Assembly: GCA_018968865.1 (NCBI GenBank)
Contig: JAGWZP010000006.1
Span: 1-27,920, forward strand
Direction of reading: 5' to 3'
From: Patescibacteria group bacterium
Lineage (GTDB): Bacteria > Patescibacteria > Paceibacteria > UBA9973 > UBA2103
Length of the DNA: 27,920 nucleotides
Positions 21,589-27,920 of this stretch are shown here, in pieces (the first letter of the stretch is position 1; the number at the start of each line of letters is the position of its first letter). A program made the position numbers and the translations under genes. Under the pieces are notes generated by a model, which was not told the DNA's origin, did no database searches, and saw only the letters and a list, made by a program, of their open reading frames with translations.

Positions 21589-24009
21589 TTAGCGGGAAAG
21601 CTTTTCTTCAAGTTCCGCGATCTGTTCAAGCGTCTTGACCACCGAGTCGGGATTGAGCGACATGCTTTCGATACCTTCCTTCACGAGGAACTCGGCGAAG
21701 TCGGGAAGGTCGGAAGGTCCCTGTCCGCAGATGCCGAGGTATTTTTTGCGCGCACGGCACTTGCGGATGACCATGCTGATGAGCGCGCGCACGGACTCGT
21801 CGTTCTCGTTCGCGATATGGGTCACGATGCCGGAATCGCGGTCGAGGCCGAGCGTGAGCTGGGTCAGGTCGTTACTGCCGATGGACATGCCGTCGAAGAG
21901 GTCCAAAAATTCCTCGGCGAGGAGCACATTGGAGGGTATCTCGCACATCATGTAGACCGGCGTCGTTTTCTGTCTGCTTTTTGCGAATGATTTTGCGACG
22001 AGGCCGTGCTTCGCCATGATGCCGAGCACCTGCGTCGCTTCTTCTACCGTACGGCAGAAGGGAAGCATCGGAATGACATTCGTCAGCCCCATCTCGTCGC
22101 GGACTTTTACGAGTGCGCGGCACTCAAGGACGAACGCGTCCTTGAATTTCGGGTCGTAATAGCGGGAAGCGCCGCGCCAGCCGATCATCGGGTTGGCTTC
22201 CGCCGGTTCGTAGGAAGCGCCGCCGAGCAGGGTGGCGTACTCGTTCGTCTTGAAGTCGGAGAAGCGCACGATGACCGGCCGCGGCGCAAACGCGGCGCCG
22301 ATCTTCGCGATGCCGTAGGCGAGATTATCAATATAAAAATCGACCGGGTCCTTCCATCCGGCCGTCTTCTTCGTGATGGCGGCGCGCAGCTGCGGAGCGA
22401 GCTTCCTGAAGTTGAGGATGGCGAGCGGATGGATGCCGATAGTCGTCGCGATGATGAATTCCTCGCGCGCGAGTCCGACGCCTTTTACCGGCAGGAACGA
22501 CTCTTCGAATGCGATGTCCGGCGAGGCGATGTTCACCATGATCTTCGTTTTCGTTTCCGGCAGCGCACCGAGCTTGTGTTCACGCACGTGTATTGTCGCT
22601 TTTCCCGCCGTGATGACGCCGACGCTGCCGGTCGCGTCCACGGTCACGAGCGTACCGGTGGCAAGCATACGCGTCGCATCGCCTGCGCCGACGATGGCCG
22701 GGAGCCCCAGCTCGCGCGAGACGATCGCGGCATGAGACGTGCGGCCGCCGCGGTCAGTGACGATGGCGGACGCCATCTTCATGATCGGCTCCCAGTCGGG
22801 GTCGGTCATGGTCGTGACGAGTATCTCGCCCTCTTTGAACTGCTTTATTTCTTTCGGGTCCATGATGATGCGCGTCACGCCGGTCGCGACTTTGGAACCG
22901 ACCGAGATGCCGTGCACGAGTTCCTTCCCTTGTCCGGAAACTTTGTATTCGATGAGTTTTGAAAAGTCGCGTGACGCCTGCACCGTCTCGGGGCGCGCCT
23001 GGACGATGAAGAGCTCGTTCGTCTTTCCGTCTTTCGCCCATTCCATGTCCATCGGCGTCCACGTTTTTGCGCGCTTGGAGTAGTGCTCTTCGATGAGTGC
23101 GCCCCAGCGCGCAAGCGTGATGACTTCTTCTTCGGTAAGGACGAAGCGGGTCTTCTCGCTTAGGGACGTGTTCACCGTCCTTGTCTGTATGACGCCGGTT
23201 TTCCCGTGCGCATACAGCATCTTCTTATTTTTTACGCCCAGTGCCTTGCTGATGAGGGGATTCTTCGCTTTGCCGATCTTCGACTTCATCACCAGATATT
23301 CGTCCGGCGTGACGTGGCCCTGCACGATGAGTTCGCCGAGTCCCCACACCGCATTGATGAGCACGAGGTCGCGGAAGCCGCTTTCGGTATCGACCGTGAA
23401 CATGACGCCCGAGGCGCCCTTGTCAGAGCGGACCATCTTTTGGATGCCGACCGAAAGCGCGACTTTCGTATGTGCGAAGCCCTTGTCGGCGCGATAGGAG
23501 ATGGCACGGTCGGTGAAGAGGGATGCCATGGCCCACACGGTGGCTCGTACGACGTCGGAGGCGCCGCGAATGTTCAGATAGGTCTCATGCTCGCCGGCGA
23601 ACGAGGCGCCCGGCAAGTCTTCGGCGGTCGCGCTTGAGCGCACCGCGACATCCACATGCTTCCCGTATTCGCGCTCCATCTTCTCATACGCATCGATAAT
23701 CGCCCGCTCGAGCCGGACGGGGAGCGGCGTCGTCCGTATCGCGTCGCGCACGAGCTTGCCGCACCGCGCAAGTTCCTTGAAATTCCGCGTGTTCAACCCG
23801 TCGAGCGTTGTTGCAATGAGCGTGTCCAGCCCGGTCTCTTTCAAAAAATAGTAATAGGCTTCGGCGGTCACGCAGAAACCCTTCGGTACCCGCACGCCCT
23901 TGCTGGCCACCGAGCGGATGAGTTCGCCGAGCGATGCGTTCTTGCCACCCACTTGGGCGACATCCTCCATGCCGATGGCATGCATCCAAAGTATGTGCGG
24001 ATTTTTCAT
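21589..24009 (-). CDS. ppsA: Phosphoenolpyruvate synthase (pyruvate, water dikinase)
   Basis: The 806-residue enzyme interconverts pyruvate + ATP and PEP + AMP + phosphate. The N-terminal ATP-grasp part opens VGGKNASLGELI and contains DVAVRSSATAEDLPGASFAGEHETYLN. The swivelling phosphohistidine domain has GGRTSHAAIVSRELGLPAIVG with H426. The C-terminal TIM barrel ends CGQGPSDLPDFAEFLVKEGIESMSLNPDSV with catalytic C761. Length is normal. It lies 3 bp after glycerate kinase and 1 bp before enolase. In a fermentative cell with such a cluster it may run toward pyruvate, in place of or beside pyruvate kinase; direction cannot be read from sequence. Confidence 0.96.
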   Translation of the reverse strand: MKNPHILWMHAIGMEDVAQVGGKNASLGELIRSVASKGVRVPKGFCVTAEAYYYFLKETGLDTLIATTLDGLNTRNFKELARCGKLVRDAIRTTPLPVRLERAIIDAYEKMEREYGKHVDVAVRSSATAEDLPGASFAGEHETYLNIRGASDVVRATVWAMASLFTDRAISYRADKGFAHTKVALSVGIQKMVRSDKGASGVMFTVDTESGFRDLVLINAVWGLGELIVQGHVTPDEYLVMKSKIGKAKNPLISKALGVKNKKMLYAHGKTGVIQTRTVNTSLSEKTRFVLTEEEVITLARWGALIEEHYSKRAKTWTPMDMEWAKDGKTNELFIVQARPETVQASRDFSKLIEYKVSGQGKELVHGISVGSKVATGVTRIIMDPKEIKQFKEGEILVTTMTDPDWEPIMKMASAIVTDRGGRTSHAAIVSRELGLPAIVGAGDATRMLATGTLVTVDATGSVGVITAGKATIHVREHKLGALPETKTKIMVNIASPDIAFEESFLPVKGVGLAREEFIIATTIGIHPLAILNFRKLAPQLRAAITKKTAGWKDPVDFYIDNLAYGIAKIGAAFAPRPVIVRFSDFKTNEYATLLGGASYEPAEANPMIGWRGASRYYDPKFKDAFVLECRALVKVRDEMGLTNVIPMLPFCRTVEEATQVLGIMAKHGLVAKSFAKSRQKTTPVYMMCEIPSNVLLAEEFLDLFDGMSIGSNDLTQLTLGLDRDSGIVTHIANENDESVRALISMVIRKCRARKKYLGICGQGPSDLPDFAEFLVKEGIESMSLNPDSVVKTLEQIAELEEKLSR

Positions 24010-24012
24010 GGA

Positions 24013-25302
24013 TTATTTTTTAAGAGCAATGATAAGGTCGGACACATTAGAACCAGTATACCCGGTACAAAGTGCATCGCCGGTCGTTTTGAAGAAATCA
24101 TAGGAGCGATGGCCGGCGAGAAACTCTTCCGCGGAAAGATTGTGCGCGAGCGCATGCGCGCGGGTCGTTGCATCGGCGATTGCTCCCGCGACGTCGGTGT
24201 TGTCGTGCCCGTCGGAGGCGAAGGGAAGCATGAGTTCGCCGTCACGGAGCACACCAAGCACGGCGAGCGCCAGTTCCTGATTGCGCCCGCCCGTGCCGTG
24301 CTCGCTCCCCAGCGTCACCGTGCTCTCACCGGCGTAGAGAAGCGCGGTCTTTGCGGGTACGGCGTGCAATTTCTCCGCAACGGCGCGGCCGACCTCGCGC
24401 GCTTCGCCGGCGAAACGGTCGTCAATGACCTCTGCGGCATAGCCGCGCGCGGTAGCTTCTTTCTGCATGGCCGCAAGCGCGTCATGCTTCGTGAGAAGAA
24501 GCATATTCGTCACGCACTCGAAATAGTTCGGCTCTTTCGGGGTCTCGAGGAGCTCGATGCGTGCTGTTAAACCGTCATACCGCGCAAGAACCGTTTTCGC
24601 ATCGGCGACCGTCGACGAATCGAGCACGGTCGGACCGGAGGCGACGTACGCGATGTCGTCTCCCGGCACGTCGGAGATGATGAGCGAGACCACCTCGGCG
24701 GGGTAGGCCGCCGCCGCGAGTCCACCGCCGCGCGCGCGCGACGTATGCTTGCGCACCGTGTTGATGTCCTGTATCGAAGCGCCGCGCGCGGTGAGTTCGC
24801 TAAAGAGCACGCTCTCATCGGTGCAGGTCATCGGGGCGTCATGGGCGCACAGGAGTGCCGAGCCGCCGCCCGAGATGAGCATGATGACGAGGTCGGTCGC
24901 CTCACGGCCGGAAAGGAAGGCCAGCAGGCGCTTCGTCGCGGTCTCGTTCGTCTCGCTCGGGAGCGGATGAGTGCCGATGTGGGTCTCGATCCGGGACGGC
25001 ATATGGTCCTCGATCGAGGAAACGCCAAGGGCGATGCCGGCGGTGAGCGCATCGCCGAGGAGATTTTCAACCGCTTGTGCCGCGGCGAATGCGCACTTGC
25101 CGACGCCGACGAAATAGACGCGCCGCCCCGCGAGCGCATATGCCTTCTCGCCGATGTGCAGCTCGCCGTTTATCATCCGCATCGTGCGCCGGAGCGCTGC
25201 GCCGGCATCGACAGCCGCATATCCCGCTTCCGCGATGCCAAGCGCGTCAGAGCGCAGGGTATGTTCGGCGAGCGCTTCGAAATTTTGTATGAGATGGCTC
25301 AC
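24013..25302 (-). CDS. Glycerate 2-kinase (GckA/MOFRL family)
   Basis: The 429-residue protein matches the DUF4147 + MOFRL type glycerate kinase, which phosphorylates D-glycerate to 2-phosphoglycerate. Landmarks are VYFVGVGKCAFAAAQAVENLLG, THPLPSETNETATKRLLAFL, MLISGGGSALLCAHD, LIISDVPGDDIAYVASGPT, and the C-terminal MOFRL part ESTVTLGSEHGTGGRNQELALAVL with FASDGHDNTDVAGAI. It starts with GTG at 25302. The start codon lies in a small hairpin (ACTCT/AGAGT around TTAG, 25301-25314), which might limit translation. Its product feeds the enolase encoded two genes later. Confidence 0.92.
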   Translation of the reverse strand: MSHLIQNFEALAEHTLRSDALGIAEAGYAAVDAGAALRRTMRMINGELHIGEKAYALAGRRVYFVGVGKCAFAAAQAVENLLGDALTAGIALGVSSIEDHMPSRIETHIGTHPLPSETNETATKRLLAFLSGREATDLVIMLISGGGSALLCAHDAPMTCTDESVLFSELTARGASIQDINTVRKHTSRARGGGLAAAAYPAEVVSLIISDVPGDDIAYVASGPTVLDSSTVADAKTVLARYDGLTARIELLETPKEPNYFECVTNMLLLTKHDALAAMQKEATARGYAAEVIDDRFAGEAREVGRAVAEKLHAVPAKTALLYAGESTVTLGSEHGTGGRNQELALAVLGVLRDGELMLPFASDGHDNTDVAGAIADATTRAHALAHNLSAEEFLAGHRSYDFFKTTGDALCTGYTGSNVSDLIIALKK

Positions 25303-25358
25303 TCTTTAGAGAGTACCTCGGCGGAGGAGGTAGTGAAGTCCCTATACACACGCGTGCA

Positions 25359-25387
25359 TTGACTTCATAGATATTGGTCGGTATATT
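25359..25387 (+). promoter_or_regulatory. Promoter of homospermidine synthase
   Basis: TTGACT (25359-25364) and TATATT (25382-25387) are separated by 17 bp, the best sigma-70-type pair in the window. The start would be near 25394, a leader of about 42 nt, with GGAAAG as a modest ribosome site before the ATG at 25436. The rest of the divergent 133-bp gap shows only a weak minus-strand -10 (TATAGG, 25341-25346). Confidence 0.72.
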
Positions 25388-25435
25388 CACGAGATACTTA
25401 TTAGCATCTAGTTCGTCGAGAGACATTGGAAAGAA

Positions 25436-26851
25436 ATGGAAAAGTACGCATTCAACGGCAACATCCTCGTCATAGGGTGTGGAAGTATTGGACAGGGAGT
25501 GTTGCCGCTCCTCTTGAAGCATTTCACCGTCACTCCGGAGCGGATGACGATCGTGACGGCCGACGAACGAGGCAAGGACGTCGCCGAGGAATACGGCATC
25601 ACTTTCGTCATCGACCCCTTGCTCGAGCACAACTATCAGGACATCGTGAAGCGGTACGTCGGCCCGGGCGATTTTATCGTAAATGTCTCGGTGGATGTTT
25701 CGTCGGCGGCGCTCATTGAGTACTGCCTGCGCAATAAGATCCTCTACATCGACACGGTCGTGGAACCCTGGCTCGGCTACTACACCGACCCCTCACTCTC
25801 GGTCTCCGAGCGTTCGAACTACGCGCTCCGCGAGCAGGCTCTCGCGCTCCGTAAGCTCGAGCTCGACGGTCCGCACACCACGGCCGTCATCGCGCACGGC
25901 GCGAATCCCGGCCTCGTCTCGCACTTCGTGAAGGAGGCGATCCTGAATGTCGCGAAGGACACCGGTCATCCGGCGGAAGTGCCGAAGACGCGCGAGGCGT
26001 GGGCGCGCCTCGCAAAAGACCTCGGCATCAAGGTCATTCACATCGCGGAGCGCGATACGCAAGTGTCGCCGATCCCGAAGAAGATCGGCGAGTTCGTGAA
26101 CACCTGGTCGATCGACGGCTTCCACTCCGAGAGTTGCCAGCCCTCCGAGATGGGGTGGGGCACGCATGAGAAGACGGTTCCGGCCGACGGGCGCGAACAT
26201 GACTTCGGTAGCAAATGCGCTATCTATCTGGAGAAACCGAGCTTCATGGTGAAGACGCGCAGTTGGACGCCCACCGCGAAAGCCCAGCACGGCTGGATCG
26301 TCACGCATCACGAGTCCATCTCCATCGCCGACTATTTCACGCTTATGGAGGACGGGCAGGCGGTGTACCGGCCGACCGTGCATTACGCGTACCACCCCTG
26401 CGACGGTGCGGTGCTCTCGCTCGACGAGCTCGCGGCCAACAACGGCGAATTGCAGAAGGAACAGCGGCTCATTAACAATGAAGTACTACCGGGCGGCGTG
26501 GACGAACTCGGCGTCCTCCTCATGGGCCACGCAAAGGGCGCGTACTGGTACGGTTCCCGCCTTTCTATCGACGAAGCGCGCAAGGTCGCTCCGCACAACA
26601 ACGCAACGTCGCTCCAGGTGACGTCGAGTATCATCGGCGCGATGGTCTGGGCGATGCAGAATCCTTCCCAAGGTATTGTGGACGCCGACGAAATAGATCA
26701 TCAGCTCCTCATGAAGGTTGCGCGCCCATATTTGGGCGAGATGGTCGGCGTGTACACCGACTGGACGCCGATAGCGGGCCGCGGGAAGCTCTTCCCCGAG
26801 GCGTTCGACGTCGACGACCCGTGGCAGTTCGAGAACTTTAGGGTGTCCTAA
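25436..26851 (+). CDS. hss: Homospermidine synthase
   Basis: The 471-residue enzyme makes homospermidine from putrescine (or spermidine plus putrescine) with NAD+ as a recycled cofactor. The N-terminal Rossmann loop is ILVIGCGSIGQGVLP at about 10-24. The family sequences YIDTVVEPWLGYYTD, AHGANPGLVSHFVKEA, ERDTQVSPIPKKIGEFVNTWSIDGF, and the C-terminal PYLGEMVGVYTDWTPIAGRGKLFPE are present. Length is typical for bacterial Hss. It is a single gene with a strong promoter. Its stop overlaps the stop of the convergent downstream gene by 4 bp. Homospermidine would serve as the polyamine for ribosomes and nucleic acids. Confidence 0.94.
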   Translation: MEKYAFNGNILVIGCGSIGQGVLPLLLKHFTVTPERMTIVTADERGKDVAEEYGITFVIDPLLEHNYQDIVKRYVGPGDFIVNVSVDVSSAALIEYCLRNKILYIDTVVEPWLGYYTDPSLSVSERSNYALREQALALRKLELDGPHTTAVIAHGANPGLVSHFVKEAILNVAKDTGHPAEVPKTREAWARLAKDLGIKVIHIAERDTQVSPIPKKIGEFVNTWSIDGFHSESCQPSEMGWGTHEKTVPADGREHDFGSKCAIYLEKPSFMVKTRSWTPTAKAQHGWIVTHHESISIADYFTLMEDGQAVYRPTVHYAYHPCDGAVLSLDELAANNGELQKEQRLINNEVLPGGVDELGVLLMGHAKGAYWYGSRLSIDEARKVAPHNNATSLQVTSSIIGAMVWAMQNPSQGIVDADEIDHQLLMKVARPYLGEMVGVYTDWTPIAGRGKLFPEAFDVDDPWQFENFRVS

Positions 26852-27306
26852 ACCAGCCAGTCTCGCAACAGGTTTTTGAATTCTTCCGTCCTATCCTCAA
26901 CGCCGATCTCCCGCAGGTGCAGGAGGGGATGGCACTCCGGCGTGTATTCATAGTGGCAGCGCACCTCGCCGTCGGTGAAGATGCGCACGTGGTATTGGTA
27001 TTTGAAACCGATCGCCCGCCGGAGACTGACGAGCTCGCCGTCCTCTTTCCACGCGATGAAGTGATTCCCGAAGCCCTCTCCGACGAGGAATGAGACGAAT
27101 TCCGGCACGGAACGCGCAGGGTCGAGCGTACCAAGAAGAAAATCCTGCCGCCCCTCGTGCCTCACGAGACCGAGCGCGAGCGACGTATTGCGTACCGGCG
27201 CATGGAAGGGCGTATATATCTTCCAGAACCAGTATTTCAGCTGGTCGCCGGATGAGCGGGGGTACGCCACACGCGACCGCGGTAATTTTTTAATCCATGT
27301 TTCCAC
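26848..27306 (-). CDS. Conserved-looking protein of unknown function
   Basis: The 152-residue protein starts with GTG at 27306, 8 bp after the DoxX gene, and ends inside the stop of the convergent hss gene. It is soluble and mixed alpha/beta by eye, rich in aromatic residues, with stretches DQLKYWFWKIYTPFHAPVRN, GEGFGNHFIAWKEDGELVSLRRAIGFKYQYHVRIF and YEYTPECHPLLHLREIGVEDR. No signal peptide, membrane segment or known catalytic motif is apparent. I do not recognise the family. Coding is supported by operon fit and the codon pattern. Confidence 0.72.
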   Translation of the reverse strand: METWIKKLPRSRVAYPRSSGDQLKYWFWKIYTPFHAPVRNTSLALGLVRHEGRQDFLLGTLDPARSVPEFVSFLVGEGFGNHFIAWKEDGELVSLRRAIGFKYQYHVRIFTDGEVRCHYEYTPECHPLLHLREIGVEDRTEEFKNLLRDWLV

Positions 27307-27314
27307 AGTAGTAG

Positions 27315-27878
27315 TTATTGTGTTCCGGGCGAGTAGAATCTCCGTCCGAGGCGCGGCCGCGCGTAGCGGTCAAGGCCTAGGTGGCCGGCGACGCGGCGGG
27401 CGGCGAAGACGCTGAGCGCGAGCACGATGAGGATCGGGTTGGTGCTGACCGTGCCGGCAAGCATGAAATTTAGTGACATGAAGAAAGCGAAGAAGGCGGC
27501 TACGCCGGTAAAGAGCCCGACGATGAGGCCGAGGCCGATGAATAGCTCGCCGATGACGACGGCATTCGACCACACGACGAGATGGGGGAGCACGGTGCTC
27601 TGGAGGAACGAGGCGTACCACATCTGGACGTCCGGGTGGCAGGCCGCTGCCGCGACTCCTGGCGCGCAGACGGTCTTCGCGACCGCACCGTTCACGAACC
27701 CGCTTAGCGCCGCGCCGGCGCCGCTGCCGAACCACGCCGGGTTCAGCGCTTTCTCCCACCCGGCCATGAGGAACTGGTAGCCGAGGTACAGGCGCACGAG
27801 GAGCCAGAACGGGGCGGCTTTGGTGTCGGCGGTGAAGAAATGGATAAAGCGGGACTGTTCGATGGTGTAGGTGCTCAT
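27315..27878 (-). CDS. DoxX-family membrane protein
   Basis: The 187-residue protein has about four membrane segments (near 24-42, 100-122, 124-142 and 147-160), with the DoxX landmarks LVRLYLGYQFLMAGWEKALNP at the first helix and VVIGELFIGLGLIVGLFTGVAAFFAFFMSLNFMLAG in the middle. DoxX proteins include the small subunit of thiosulfate:quinone oxidoreductase and many membrane proteins of unclear redox role. The loop after helix 1 holds two cysteines (TVCAPGVAAAACHPD). It is first in a two-gene unit with a -10-like element 6 nt before its ATG. Confidence 0.88.
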   Translation of the reverse strand: MSTYTIEQSRFIHFFTADTKAAPFWLLVRLYLGYQFLMAGWEKALNPAWFGSGAGAALSGFVNGAVAKTVCAPGVAAAACHPDVQMWYASFLQSTVLPHLVVWSNAVVIGELFIGLGLIVGLFTGVAAFFAFFMSLNFMLAGTVSTNPILIVLALSVFAARRVAGHLGLDRYARPRLGRRFYSPGTQ

Positions 27879-27884
27879 GCCCCC

Positions 27885-27890
27885 ATTTTA
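27885..27890 (-). promoter_or_regulatory. -10-like hexamer of the DoxX gene
   Basis: TAAAAT on the minus strand is followed by GGGGGC and the ATG at 27878, predicting a leaderless transcript. The G-run matches the element of the sigma gene and the one at 307-318. Confidence 0.45.
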
Positions 27891-27920
27891 GCAGGTGGGG
27901 ATGGCACCGGAAGCGCCCAC

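Noticed and set aside
21145..22962. Long plus-strand open frames opposite enolase and ppsA
   Set aside because: Antisense to two highly conserved enzymes; no protein-family features.
1..27920. CRISPR arrays, insertion sequences, prophage genes
   Set aside because: No regularly spaced repeats, transposase motifs, terminal inverted repeats or phage structural genes were found.

Overview
The window looks like chromosome from a member of the Candidate Phyla Radiation (Patescibacteria), probably a Parcubacteria-type lineage. This is an inference. It rests on short, tightly packed operons, few Shine-Dalgarno sequences, tRNA without an encoded CCA end, and protein types familiar from that group (SPW-like repeat protein, DUF5666-like protein, RnfD-reductase fusion). 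By eye the GC content is in the high 50s, except for a lower-GC island around 18.87-20.4 kb that holds a reverse transcriptase.

Layout. 1-291 is the end of gatA. 319-897 encodes a membrane-anchored protein with an HEPN-like RNxxxH motif. 968-1038 is an initiator-type tRNA-Met with its own promoter and terminator. 1312-5323 (+) runs from an SPW-like protein through Hsp20, a small basic protein and a phosphoribosyltransferase to an RNA-repair set: archease, 2'-5' RNA ligase/cyclic phosphodiesterase and RtcB. 5408-9274 (+) is a drug-efflux operon: two HlyD/EmrA-type membrane fusion proteins, a DHA2 MFS pump and a MarR regulator. 16890 down to 9312 (-) is one continuous eight-gene operon: sigma factor, three-TM putative anti-sigma protein, FMN-binding protein, RnfD/NqrB-ferredoxin reductase fusion, MacA-like protein, ABC ATPase, MacB-like permease and DUF5666-like protein. 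17000-17761 (+) is an SDR reductase and 17814-18815 (-) a D-lactate-type dehydrogenase. 18904-19962 (-) is a retron-type reverse transcriptase with about 450 bp of structured non-coding DNA upstream. 25302 down to 20415 (-) is glycerate 2-kinase, PEP synthase and enolase. 25436-26851 (+) is homospermidine synthase. 27878 down to 26848 (-) is a DoxX membrane protein and an unknown protein.

How they fit. The minus-strand carbon genes form a route from glycerate through 2-phosphoglycerate and PEP to pyruvate, and the nearby dehydrogenase could discharge pyruvate as D-lactate. The sigma-led operon is the strongest candidate for an undescribed system. It places a minimal Rnf/Nqr-like flavin electron-transfer pair in the same transcription unit as a MacAB-like exporter, behind a dedicated sigma/anti-sigma-like pair, which suggests an envelope redox or stress response. 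The second candidate is the orphan retron-like element. Several first genes of transcription units have a -10-like hexamer 6-8 nt before the start codon, suggesting leaderless transcripts.
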